Shown here: positions 36,658 through 44,716 of the stretch, in pieces
How positions within the stretch are numbered: the stretch's first letter is position 1
Layout: each line of letters starts with the position of its first letter
From: Spirosoma pollinicola
Lineage (GTDB): Bacteria > Bacteroidota > Bacteroidia > Cytophagales > Spirosomataceae
DNA length: 64,000 nt
Direction of reading: 5' to 3'
Assembly: GCF_002831565.1 (NCBI RefSeq)
Contig: NZ_CP025096.1
Location: 8,242,468 to 8,306,467 of the forward strand
Notes under the pieces: model-generated
The model's database searches: none
Told to the model about the DNA's origin: nothing
Seen by the model: the letters and a program-made list of their open reading frames with translations, nothing else
Translations under genes and position numbers: made by a program

Positions 36658-37341
36658 ATGGAAAGTCAGCCAATACCTCATGTTGCTTACTACCGAGTCT
36701 CGACTAAACAGCAAGGCCAAAGTGGGCTAGGCCTTCAGGCCCAGCGTACCCAGGTCATGGGTTTCATTGGTGGCCAGGCTCAGTTGGTGCGAGAATTTAT
36801 CGAAGTCGAGAGCGGGAAACGGAATAGCCGCCCTCAACTTTTGGAAGCCTTGGCTTATGCTAAACAACACAAAGCCCGGTTGGTCATTGCTAAGTTGGAT
36901 CGGCTCAGCCGGAACGCTGGCTTTATCTTCGCGCTAAAAGATAGTGGGGTTGACTTTGTCTGTGCCGATATGCCCGATGCCAATACGCTGACCATTGGCA
37001 TCTTTACTACCTTGGCCCAGCATGAGCGAGAACTGATTGGCGAACGAACTAAGAAGGCATTGGCCGCTAAAAAGCAACAAGGGTTTCTCTTAGGCTCCCC
37101 TCAGAATTTGACGCCGCAAGCCCAGCAAAAAGGGGTCGCAGCCATCAAGCTCAAAGCAGCTACCAATGAAAATAACCGGCGGGCTTTGTTGACCATCAAG
37201 GGATACTTGAATCAAGAGAAGACCCTGCAACAGATTGCCGATGAATTAAATGCGTCCGGCTTTCGAACGGCTAAGGGGCATTTCTTTCAGCGAGTGCAGG
37301 TCCAACAACTCATGGCCAAGCTCGCTCCCTCAAGAAGCTAA
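36658..37341 (+). CDS. serine recombinase, divergent partner
   Basis: The ATG at 36658 (MESQPIPHVAYYRVST) gives 227 residues with catalytic S15. The core matches its divergent neighbour closely: FIEVESGKRNSRPQL, LVIAKLDRLSRNAGFIF, DMPDANTLTIGIF and LAQHERELIGERTKKAL. The C-terminal helix-turn-helix is NQEKTLQQIADELNASGFR. Two intact, unequal recombinases of one subfamily side by side suggest a site-specific switching or integration module rather than a simple transposon resolvase. Confidence 0.9.
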   Translation: MESQPIPHVAYYRVSTKQQGQSGLGLQAQRTQVMGFIGGQAQLVREFIEVESGKRNSRPQLLEALAYAKQHKARLVIAKLDRLSRNAGFIFALKDSGVDFVCADMPDANTLTIGIFTTLAQHERELIGERTKKALAAKKQQGFLLGSPQNLTPQAQQKGVAAIKLKAATNENNRRALLTIKGYLNQEKTLQQIADELNASGFRTAKGHFFQRVQVQQLMAKLAPSRS

Positions 37342-37490
37342 TTATGGTTCAATAGGGAGAGTGGGATGGGTGAGCAAGCCCAATTACGGTCTTGGGGTAT
37401 CCTGTTTCAGCCCAGACTAGTGAATAAGCCAAGCAAAAAGGGTGTATCTTGAGCCAACCGCTTGGAATCCGGGGCAAAACCCGTTTGTAT

Positions 37491-38129
37491 ATGAAGCTTC
37501 ACTCGCCTGGAGAGGAAAAACCTAAAACCCGCCTGGAAGCACTGGCGGATGGGACGTTTGCCATTGTCTTTACCATCCTGGTACTCGAGTTATTTATCCG
37601 CAATCAGCATTTTGTGGATGCCGAAGGGTTATGTCAGTACTTGCTCGGGCTAGCGCCCAAGTTTCTGAGCTACCTGTTATCCTTTGCCATTTTGGCTACC
37701 TACTGGCTGGGTCATGCCGAACAGCTTTACTTTGTGCGCCGGATCAACCGGCCCTTTGTGCTGACAAACTTGTTATTTTTGTTCTTCATTGCCCTGATTC
37801 CCTTCTCGACGAGCCTGATTAGTGAGTACTCCGAGTTTTCACTTTCGACCCGACTCTATGGACTTAACTTAGTGTGCTGTCAGCTGGCCTTTTACTGGAA
37901 CTGGCAGCTGGCCTGCTCGCCCCGCTTACAGCGCTTAGGGCTTAACTCAGGAGTCATTAAAGGTCATCAGCGCTACATTGTACTGGGTTTGGTGTTCCAG
38001 CTCATCGGCATTGGCATTTCTTATCTACAGGCTTGGTTAGGGTTACTCATCTTAGCGCTGATTCCCCTGACGTACCTGGTGGTGTTGGCTCGGGACAAAC
38101 GCAGTTTTGACGAGTTATACTTGGAATGA
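37491..38129 (+). CDS. TMEM175-family (DUF1211) channel-like protein, second copy
   Basis: From ATG at 37491 about 212 residues; a TTG at 37449 is an alternative start. The first helix RLEALADGTFAIVFTILVLE is the diverged family signature, with ADGTFAI in place of FSDGIFAV. Five more hydrophobic segments follow. It is predicted to be a K+-permeable inner-membrane channel. It is less similar to the copy at 438-1070 than expected for a recent duplicate. Confidence 0.85.
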   Translation: MKLHSPGEEKPKTRLEALADGTFAIVFTILVLELFIRNQHFVDAEGLCQYLLGLAPKFLSYLLSFAILATYWLGHAEQLYFVRRINRPFVLTNLLFLFFIALIPFSTSLISEYSEFSLSTRLYGLNLVCCQLAFYWNWQLACSPRLQRLGLNSGVIKGHQRYIVLGLVFQLIGIGISYLQAWLGLLILALIPLTYLVVLARDKRSFDELYLE

Positions 38130-38327
38130 GGGGTAGCCGATAAGGCCCGTCACATCCATGCAGGGCGTTATTTCAACGGTCGTTCGTAAAATGCCATAAG
38201 CTCAAATAACATAGACATGTATAGCCTAAAATCAAATTAACCCAAGCCCCTCTGCCCTTAAATCAAAAGAACAGACTTTGGCAGTCTGTTCTTTACTCAA
38301 TGCGGACCAATCTGATACGGGATGGCC

Positions 38328-38519
38328 TTATGTCCGTTTGACGTTGACCGCATTCAAGCCCTTCTTGCCCTGCTCGACGTTGTACGATACGTTGTCGTTC
38401 TCTCGGAGTTCTTCGCTGGTGGCTGAAATATGCACAAACACATCGTCGCTGCCATCGTCGGGTTTAATAAAGCCGAAGCCTTTACTCTCATTGAAAAATT
38501 TGACGCTACCTGTAGGCAT
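38328..38519 (-). CDS. CspA-family cold-shock protein whose leader is displaced by an IS
   Basis: This 63-residue cold-shock domain has RNP1 KGFGFIKP and RNP2 VFVHIS, the nucleic-acid-binding motifs; it is a single-domain RNA/DNA chaperone. The start codon (38519-38517) lies within the target duplication of an IS3-family element, so the coding region is complete but its original promoter and 5' leader are now beyond 39749. Next to the new junction the IS end offers AAAGGGGG about 10 nt before the ATG, a possible substitute ribosome site. Confidence 0.93.
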   Translation of the reverse strand: MPTGSVKFFNESKGFGFIKPDDGSDDVFVHISATSEELRENDNVSYNVEQGKKGLNAVNVKRT

Positions 38520-38559
38520 TTGTCCTTGCCCCCTTTGGTGAGCCAGTTTTACCTGGAGT

Positions 38560-39276
38560 TTAAGCCACTTGCCGGTATTCGGCTGGTGGCCAAAACGCCA
38601 ATGCTTGATGAGGTCGCTCTGTATTGTATTCGACTAACCAGGCATCCACCGTTCGGCGCACCTGCGCCAGACTCTTAAACACATTGGCATTTAAGACTTC
38701 CCGGCGAAATGTCCCATTGAATCGTTCAATGTAGGCATTCTGCGTGGGCTTACCCGGCTCAATCCAATGCAAGATAAGTTGCTTAGCCGCACACCAGTCT
38801 TGCAACGCCTGACTAATAAACTCGGGACTATTGTCACTTCGTAATCGCTCGGGTTTACCCTGTTGTTCTACCAACCGATCCAGTAGCCGAATCACCCGTT
38901 GGCTAGGTAAGGAGTAGTCGATTTCGATACCCAATGCTTCCCGACTGTAATCATCCAGTACATTTAAGGTCCGAAACTTACGACCATCCGTTAAACTATC
39001 CATCGTAAAATCCAGAGACCAGCAGCTATTACAAGCTGTCGCTTTGGGCAACGGCTGGCGAACTGCTTCCGGCAATCGTTTTTTTAACTTACGAGGCAGT
39101 GTCAGGCCAGCTAATTTATATAACCGCCTGACACGCTTATGGTTGGCAGTTTCGCCCTGCTTACGCAGTTTATGATGAATTTTCAACAGACCCCAATGTT
39201 TGTAGCGTTTAGCTACCTGCCTGATGCGCTCCTGAAGTCCCTTATCTTTTTCTTTAACGGCTACGGGCTCCGTCAT
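38560..39276 (-). pseudogene. IS3-family transposase OrfB, out of frame with its N-terminus
   Basis: A DDE core is present: WSLDFTMDSLTDGRKFRTLN, LRSDNSPEFISQALQ and the Glu in TQNAYIERFNGTFRREV. Upstream, a -1 shift from OrfA at the A-run leads to VVGPVERRALTKWM and KACRWTGLT, but that frame stops before reaching this one. One more base near 39315 would be needed to join them, so the fused OrfAB is not made as read here. Confidence 0.75.
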
Positions 39277-39390
39277 GGCATTCCGACCGCACGGGCGGCC
39301 CCGTAAGACCTGTCCAACGGCAGGCTTTGCGCTGACTCAGCTTCTTTTCTGAAATCATCCACTTGGTCAACGCTCTGCGCTCGACAGGCC

Positions 39391-39624
39391 CTACCACTTT
39401 TTTGTGAGGGCCTCTTTGAAAATGTCATTTTGTAAACTTAGCTCAGCATACATCTTTTTCAACCGCCGATTTTCTTCTTCCAAGTCCTTTAAGCGTTTTA
39501 CCTCGGCCACCTGCATACCACCGTACTTAGCTTTCCAGTTATAAAATGTGGCTTCGCTGACGCCGTGTTCACGGGTAATTTGAGCGACGGTTTGGCCGCT
39601 GTCCTGTTGTTTGAGAATCCCCAC
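39391..39624 (-). CDS. IS3-family transposase OrfA
   Basis: A 77-residue frame with a helix-turn-helix, QTVAQITREHGVSEATFYNW, and coiled coil LEEENRRLKKMYAELSLQ. It ends at an A_AAA_AAG heptamer (EALTKKW), the classic -1 slippage site. The frame opens further upstream (SERFIESQIVGIL, to about 39655), but the likely ATG is one base out of frame, so the annotated start is a GTG. The gene is possibly damaged at its 5' end. Confidence 0.7.
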   Translation of the reverse strand: MGILKQQDSGQTVAQITREHGVSEATFYNWKAKYGGMQVAEVKRLKDLEEENRRLKKMYAELSLQNDIFKEALTKKW

Positions 39625-39749
39625 GATCTGCGATTCGATGAATCGTTCGGACCGCCGATGCGGTTGCTTTCATTTCCCTTTCCAATTACCTGTGAAATTT
39701 AAGTTTTTTACTCTACTTTTCACTGGCTCACTTTTATGGGTTCAGGACA

Positions 39750-40184
39750 CATTGTAACGGGATTAAAGTTTGACTCAAGGACGACAGAAATGACCAACTT
39801 ACCAAAACAAGGTTATTGATTGGTAGAATTCTGAGGGACGTATTGACGGATTAGTCAAATTCTTCATTGACTGGTAGTGGTAGGCTAATTGTAAATAAAA
39901 AAGCTGTTTAAGTAGGTTTTACAACGGAATCTTTACAGAATCATAAATTGTACAATTCCCAGTCAAGTGGTATAAGAGTTTTTATGTTTAGGGAATATTC
40001 TAAGTTCAAACCCCCAATATGAGCAACACAAAAAGGTCGGATTGCACCTTAGAAAGGAAAAGAAAAAATGCGTAACATGTTAAGAAACTATTTATAGATT
40101 ACGCCCTCTGTATAGCTTCAGACAATACCAATCGGATACCCTTTAATTGATAAGTTGACTAATAGTAGGATGCTTATCCGTTAG
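39750..40184. other. displaced cold-shock leader and a dispersed repeat
   Basis: 39750 onward carries the other half of the IS target duplication and, on the minus strand, what must have been the promoter and leader of the cold-shock gene. From 39981 to about 40110 lies copy A of a dispersed repeat of about 130-150 bp. No gene is supported. Confidence 0.5.
39981..40110 (+). repeat. dispersed intergenic repeat, copy A
   Basis: It begins TTTAGGGAATATTCTAAG and, about 70 bp on, carries CATGTTAAGAAACTATT; between them is GGTCGGATTGCAC...AGAAAGG. The same order is seen at 44160-44310 (plus) and 50822-50962 (minus). No coding potential is consistent between copies. Confidence 0.6.
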
Positions 40185-40625
40185 TTACCATTGCCATTTT
40201 GGTACTTCACGTAGGGGGTGTAACTCCGCATCGGTTCTAGCATGGGAGTTTTGAGTGGCAACGTGAGATCCGAAGTCAACATGAGATTTAAGCGCATTTC
40301 GAAAAGGTTCATCAGCTGATAGCTGGGCTTGATCAGCTGCTTGCAAATACAACTCGACAAAACGTTGCCGTTGTTCTTCCGTGATGTTAAAGCCTCGATG
40401 CGCTTCAATTAGATGCCTAAACCCACCCATCTCTTTGCTAAATCGATCAGGGCCTCCGAACGTCTCAGCCGTGAAAGCGGTAAATTTTTCAACATGTCCT
40501 GGCTGTTCATGGCCAAAAAGGGGTTGCAAGAGTGGGTCCTGTAAACACAGGTGATAGAATACATCACTTAACCGATATAAAGCGTCCCATCCGCCAGCGT
40601 GTTGGTATATAGTGTTTGGCTCCAT
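40185..40625 (-). CDS. truncated haemoglobin, group II-like
   Basis: A 146-residue 2-on-2 globin. HAGGWDALYRLSDVFYHL is helix A/B, DPLLQPLFGHE the CD turn, ETFGGPDRFS the FG-type glycine motif, and MGGFRHLIEAHRGFNITEEQ carries the proximal histidine. A C-terminal extension of about 15 residues contains two histidines. Group II members bind O2 or NO tightly and protect against reactive nitrogen or oxygen. The gene is divergent from the next one by about 170 bp. Confidence 0.88.
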   Translation of the reverse strand: MEPNTIYQHAGGWDALYRLSDVFYHLCLQDPLLQPLFGHEQPGHVEKFTAFTAETFGGPDRFSKEMGGFRHLIEAHRGFNITEEQRQRFVELYLQAADQAQLSADEPFRNALKSHVDFGSHVATQNSHARTDAELHPLREVPKWQW

Positions 40626-40794
40626 TTTTTAAGGCTTAACCCATTGCTGTTGTCGTCTATTATTTTACTAAATTACTTCTCGAAAGAGATTGCTGCACAT
40701 AAACTCACTTATATAACTGCTTTTTTAGCTGGTCACCTATTATTTTGGTTCGGCCTACAGGGCTTCGCTCCGCCCTATACACTAACGGCTTAGA

Positions 40795-41265
40795 ATGCCC
40801 ATGAAAAAACAAGGTGTTATCAACGCACAAATTGCCAACCCTGCCCTAAACCAATTCAATGCATTGGTGGGCGAATGGAAAACGGCCAGCACCCATCCCG
40901 CTGTCCCCCATAAAGTGTTAGCCGGTCGATCCGCCTTCGAATGGATCGAAGGCGGTGCCTTCCTGAAGTGGTATTTAGAGGTAGACGAAGAAGGTTTCCC
41001 GGCTGGCATGGGCATCTTTGGTAGTGACGATGCGACGGGCGAATTAGTGATGCTCTTCTTTGACGAACGAAAGGTGTCGAGAAAGTATGAGGTTTCGGTG
41101 GAAGATAATGTGGTGAAATGGTGGCGGAATGTCCCTGGTTTTTCGCAACGCTACAACTGGACCATTACAGATAATGGCAATACGATCATCGGAAAAGGCG
41201 AATTATGTGAGGACGGTAAAACGTGGGGAAAAGATTTAGACCAGACCTTTACTCGGGTTAAGTAA
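40795..41265 (+). CDS. calycin-like beta-barrel protein (DUF1579-type)
   Basis: A 156-residue cytoplasmic protein. LNQFNALVGEWKTASTHPAV is the usual first strand of small lipocalin-like DUF1579 or nitrobindin-like domains; FEWIEGGAFLKWYLEVDEEG, FDERKVSRKYEV and WTITDNGNTIIGKGEL are later strands. A ligand cannot be assigned. Its neighbour is a truncated haemoglobin, so a haem or NO link is possible but unproven. Confidence 0.7.
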   Translation: MPMKKQGVINAQIANPALNQFNALVGEWKTASTHPAVPHKVLAGRSAFEWIEGGAFLKWYLEVDEEGFPAGMGIFGSDDATGELVMLFFDERKVSRKYEVSVEDNVVKWWRNVPGFSQRYNWTITDNGNTIIGKGELCEDGKTWGKDLDQTFTRVK

Positions 41266-41402
41266 ATGGACATCGACCTTCTTTTGAACGGTTCTTAGCT
41301 CGCTTGTCTGTTGTGAGAGTAGAGCTATTACAAAGTAGCTATTTTCAATAAGCAAGCAACGCACACTACTAGGCTCTTTTACTGTCTTAATATCTTAGTA
41401 TA

Positions 41403-41458
41403 AATTTGGTTATAGAATGACTCTCGAAAATGTACAGTGTTCATTCTCAGACCAAATA
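41403..41458. repeat. left arm of an inverted repeat flanking the DUF2911 gene
   Basis: About 56 bp containing GAATGACTCTCGAAAATGTA; the reverse complement matches 42376-42432 at roughly four in five positions. Together they bracket the gene at 41511-42344. Confidence 0.7.
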
Positions 41459-41510
41459 GTATAAATGATGCTCTTACCACCACTTTTGTGTCAGCACTAC
41501 GGTGATGTGA

Positions 41511-42344
41511 TCAAGGTTTACACTCAACGAGCACCCGCTGATAATTTTTGACAAATGCAGTATCGTCTGCCTGTTGGGCTAGCTTTAGCCCCGCTTCAGC
41601 ATCAGCCCGGGCGGTTAGGCAGTCACCCTGCCGAATGGCAATCTTAGCGCGCGTGTAGTAAGTCCAATAATGCTTATCAACCGCGATTACTTGGTCAGCC
41701 CAAGCCCGGGCCTGTTTTAGGTCACGGTTTGTCTGATAGTAATATTCAGCTGCCTCTAAGTAAATAGCTGATGACACGTTTGGGTTAGTTAAGGCAGCCT
41801 GCAATTGTACCATGATCTGAGCATCAGCATCGTGCTTCAAGGGTAACTTAACCTCTGTAGTCTCCCAGCGTAATGATAAATTAGCGGTTGTAGGCGTAAA
41901 ATCAGTGAATTCAATCGTGAAATACTCGGTCGGAGCGGTCTTTTGTGCGTTCACACGAACGCGTATTAGGTCGTTTTCGGGCTTATAGTTGAAGGCTCCA
42001 CTGCCGATAGCATCTTTGTTGAGAATAATAACCCATTCTGTCGGGCCGGGTATAGTAAATAAACCATAACTACCAGCTGGCAAGCTATTCCCATTGATCA
42101 GAATTTGATCGGAGACTGTGAGCTTGGTCGAACGGTCCGCCCCGGTCCGCCACACTTTACCATACGGGAGTTGATCGCCGAACATGGTACGCCCTTTCAG
42201 TGCTGGACGACTGTACTCGACTGAAACGGTTGCTAAGCCTACTGCTTGGGCGACAGTGGCGGCTGGACTAGCGGCTGGCAGCTGAATCTGGGCGAGCCTC
42301 TGAATACTAAGTAACAACACCCCTACTAACAGTGATTTTGACAT
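41511..42344 (-). CDS. exported DUF2911 protein with C-terminal TPR-like helices
   Basis: A 277-residue protein with a signal peptide (LLVGVLLLSIQRLAQ). The DUF2911 beta-sandwich at about 22-165 opens VSVEYSRPALKGRTMFGDQL and includes YGKVWRTGADRSTKLTVSDQ and PAGSYGLFTIPGPTEWVIIL. The C-terminal 100 residues (SAIYLEAAEYYYQTNRDLKQ) look like TPR helices. The family is typical of Bacteroidota and is of unknown function, periplasmic. The gene is bracketed by inverted repeats on both sides. Confidence 0.87.
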   Translation of the reverse strand: MSKSLLVGVLLLSIQRLAQIQLPAASPAATVAQAVGLATVSVEYSRPALKGRTMFGDQLPYGKVWRTGADRSTKLTVSDQILINGNSLPAGSYGLFTIPGPTEWVIILNKDAIGSGAFNYKPENDLIRVRVNAQKTAPTEYFTIEFTDFTPTTANLSLRWETTEVKLPLKHDADAQIMVQLQAALTNPNVSSAIYLEAAEYYYQTNRDLKQARAWADQVIAVDKHYWTYYTRAKIAIRQGDCLTARADAEAGLKLAQQADDTAFVKNYQRVLVECKP

Positions 42345-42375
42345 GGGTTAGTGATAAAGTACAACATTGGTGCAA

Positions 42376-42432
42376 CTTGGTCCGGGAATGAACACGGTAC
42401 ATGTTCGAGAGTCGTTCTATACCTACGAATTA
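42376..42432. repeat. right arm of the inverted repeat flanking the DUF2911 gene
   Basis: It contains GGGAATGAACACGGTACATG and matches the reverse complement of 41403-41458. Internally GAACA and TGTTC form a smaller palindrome. It lies in the upstream region of the DUF2911 gene, so it may also overlap its promoter. Confidence 0.7.
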
Positions 42433-42488
42433 TGTTATGAGAATATTCAAGGAAATTCAATGAATGAGTCGCAGCTATCACTCCAGAC

Positions 42489-43799
42489 TTATTCATTCCC
42501 CTTTTTTAATGTCCATATACCTTCTTGTTGGTATTGAACGGACCAAGATTTTTCTAAAGTCAATGTCCATTCTGGCGTTTTGATAAGTTGAGTGGATGAA
42601 TTAACGCCTTTAGGGAAACTAACCGTTACTTGACTCCAATCGGTCGATATTAATGCTTCATTCGTAACATCAAGAACCCCCCATTCATCTACTAGTCGCA
42701 TAGTTGGGTAAATAGTACCTTGGTTAGGTAAGCTTTTCAAGGTGCCTGGATTAAACGAAATATTCATTTTATGTAGGGCAATCAATAAGCGATTGTTACT
42801 CAGAAACTTCCCCTTCAAATGCCTTAATTCAACTTGTCGAGTCTCTTCAAACTGAGCCTCTTGTTTGTCTATGGTTATCCCATCGTATTCTTTCTTCGCT
42901 TTGCGATAAGCTAAAACTAGGTCATTAGGCATTCGCCACGAATACGCACTAACTAATCGTTCGGTAATAAAGCCTGTTTTTCGTAGTTTACGGTTCCAGT
43001 CGGGCTGTATCTCGGTAAGGGTGAAGCCGTATGCTGGACCAGTTAGGTAAGCAAAAGATCGGGCAAAGTTTTTTGTTTGTTGACTTTGAGCAAGTAGATG
43101 CGTGAGATGGTTCTGCATTTGGGCCGGTGTCTGCCCGCTCAGCAATAGGCCTGTCCATTCAGCTAATCCTTCGTTCCGTTCCAAATTGTCTTCTGTTGAG
43201 TCAGCCCCAGCGAAGAGCAGACGTCGATAATGCCGGAATAACAAAGCGTTACGAATATGATGGACACGAACTTTCCCCGTGCCGCTAACGGCGTGCTGTA
43301 GTGCTCTTAATTCAAGGCGCAACAATACGCGCCCCATTCTCTCATCAAGATGTGGGTTAATTTCTTTACCATTCGTGAAATCAAGTTGGGGTTGAATTCG
43401 ATGAAATAATTCGTGCATCATCAGGTTGAGTCTATCGGGCTTCAAATCTGGTAGAGGCCACATGATCATCGTCCAGCGTTTACCAGCCCACTGAACAGCC
43501 GTATTTGCCACATTTAGGGAGTCAGGAAGTTGGCCTACAAAAACCGAATCCTGATGAACGAAAAGGCCTGTACTATCAGGCACGTTAGCCATTACTGATC
43601 GGGTCTGAGCATTTATAAACAACATGGGGCCATAGAGCGGGATGCCCCATAGCATCCCTGCATCTTGGCGTGATGCTTGGGCTGCTTCAGCAAAATAGTG
43701 CTTAGCTAGTATTCGCTCTTGCTGACTAAATTGGGCTGAGACGGTAAGACTCAGTAGCGTAAAAACAATCCCTAAAAACGTACGTACATGCATATACAA
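42489..43799 (-). CDS. exported zinc metallopeptidase-like protein (HExxH)
   Basis: A 436-residue protein with a signal peptide (FLGIVFTLLSLTVSAQ). The zinc motif HELFH is at residues 129-133 in LMMHELFHRIQPQLD. About 75 residues later NEGLAEWTGLLLSG gives a plausible third ligand (E210 or E214), the gluzincin arrangement. A beta-rich C-terminal domain follows from about 320. Substrate and family name are not certain. It is followed downstream by the DUF2911 gene on the same strand, 144 bp away. Confidence 0.7.
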   Translation of the reverse strand: MYMHVRTFLGIVFTLLSLTVSAQFSQQERILAKHYFAEAAQASRQDAGMLWGIPLYGPMLFINAQTRSVMANVPDSTGLFVHQDSVFVGQLPDSLNVANTAVQWAGKRWTMIMWPLPDLKPDRLNLMMHELFHRIQPQLDFTNGKEINPHLDERMGRVLLRLELRALQHAVSGTGKVRVHHIRNALLFRHYRRLLFAGADSTEDNLERNEGLAEWTGLLLSGQTPAQMQNHLTHLLAQSQQTKNFARSFAYLTGPAYGFTLTEIQPDWNRKLRKTGFITERLVSAYSWRMPNDLVLAYRKAKKEYDGITIDKQEAQFEETRQVELRHLKGKFLSNNRLLIALHKMNISFNPGTLKSLPNQGTIYPTMRLVDEWGVLDVTNEALISTDWSQVTVSFPKGVNSSTQLIKTPEWTLTLEKSWSVQYQQEGIWTLKKGNE

Positions 43800-43930
43800 A
43801 AGATGGATTTTTACGGACAGCGTTGCAAATACTCTGTTGTATAAGTGACGCTATGTAAAGCTAAAATCAGTCATTAGACCATTTTAACGCTATCTCCGCT
43901 GTATCAGGGGGAATTTACTATTTCCCTATA

Positions 43931-43978
43931 GTGTGGATAGAAGCGGAAAGCAGACTGACATTGTTGGTCTGCTTTTTT
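43931..43978 (+). ncRNA. conserved-leader hairpin, copy B (terminator-like)
   Basis: The leader GTGTGGATAGAAGC (43931-43944) precedes stem AAAGCAGAC (43947-43955) and GTCTGCTTT (43967-43975), then a run of T. The stem differs from copy A (AAGCCCGG) yet pairs perfectly, and the leader is identical. It fits a small RNA's 3' end or a mobile terminator. Confidence 0.55.
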
Positions 43979-44028
43979 TGTATAATCATCTATATGTTAA
44001 GCCAGGCGAAAAGTTAAACATAATTCCA

Positions 44029-44157
44029 GTGGCTGTTGCAAAAGTCAAAAAGGGATTCTTCTGGCTCAATAAAGGAGTCGATTTTGCCTAAAATTCGCCC
44101 CAGAATTAGGCGGCTTAAATGGAAATCAAGACCTCTATCGACTTTTGCAACAGCCAC
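44029..44157. repeat. MITE-like element, copy 2 (129 bp)
   Basis: Perfect 18-bp ends: GTGGCTGTTGCAAAAGTC and its inverse. Its interior is diverged from copy 3 but alignable. Flanking TTAAACATAA and TTATGTTAA extend the symmetry. Confidence 0.75.
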
Positions 44158-44159
44158 GT

Positions 44160-44310
44160 ATCTTATGTTAAGAAACTATTCCAAGATCAACTGCCGAATA
44201 GAAGCAGTGAAAATAGGCCGAATTGCAGTTTGGAAAGGGAGAAGAAAGGCCGCTATTATGTTAAGAGAATATTCGTAGATCGAGCCAATCAACTGCGAGT
44301 AAAGTACCCC
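44160..44310 (+). repeat. dispersed intergenic repeat, copy B
   Basis: Two near-identical words, TTATGTTAAGAAACTATTCC (about 44163) and TTATGTTAAGAGAATATTCG (about 44254), flank a spacer with GGCCGAATTGCAG and GGAAAGG, followed by CAACTGCGAGTAAAG. The reverse complement of 50822-50962 matches along the whole length. Confidence 0.65.
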
Positions 44311-44351
44311 TGAAGATGGCTTTGGAGTTACCATAAGATTGATGATGCCAC

Positions 44352-44399
44352 AAAAAAGCAGACTAACAGGGCCAGTCTGCTTTCGCTTTTATCTACACC
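44352..44399 (-). ncRNA. conserved-leader hairpin, copy C (inverse orientation)
   Basis: On the minus strand the leader GTGTAGATAAAAGC precedes stem AAAGCAGAC and GTCTGCTTT with a TTTTTT tail. It faces copy B across a MITE and a dispersed repeat, so the two hairpins bracket about 400 bp. Confidence 0.5.
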
Positions 44400-44716
44400 A
44401 AAAAGGGGCATCTCACTCTATCATTGTATAAGGGTAAGCAACTGGGCTACTATATTGTTTGATAGGCTTAATCAATTAGCGTAATTGCTAGTAAACAACA
44501 GGTAATGAGCGCATTTCGAGTAGCTAGCATACTTCGTTATACAGCGGCCCTTTCGCTATTCGTGCTTTCTGGAGCTGATTAGACCCAACTCTATTTCCTA
44601 GTTGGGTCTTCACGAATGCTTTAGGGGTGAATTTCTGTCTCCTTGTGGTTAGCCTTATTTTTCATGTACCCGGTCCTAAACGTTAGAAAAGGGTCGTATA
44701 TACTATTCTCTAGTCT
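44400..44716. other. gap upstream of the CheB gene with a hairpin
   Basis: AGACCCAACT (44581-44590) pairs perfectly with AGTTGGGTCT (44600-44609), a terminator-like hairpin whose plus-strand gene upstream is not evident. The last 80 bp should contain the CheB promoter. No coding gene is seen. Confidence 0.4.

Larger units (their letters stand above)
38521..39749 (-). mobile_element. IS3-family insertion sequence inserted at the cspA start codon
   Basis: The element is 1229 bp. Ends begin TGTCCT and share GTGAGCCAGT about 20 bp in, as imperfect inverted repeats. A 4-bp duplication CATT lies at 38517-38520 and 39750-39753. The insertion is so exact that both sides keep the CAT complementary to the cold-shock start codon. 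The transposase frames are damaged, so it is probably immobile. Confidence 0.85.

Noticed and set aside
44036..44278. An 80-codon open frame
   Set aside because: It spans a MITE copy and most of a dispersed repeat; the other copies of these repeats do not keep the frame open.
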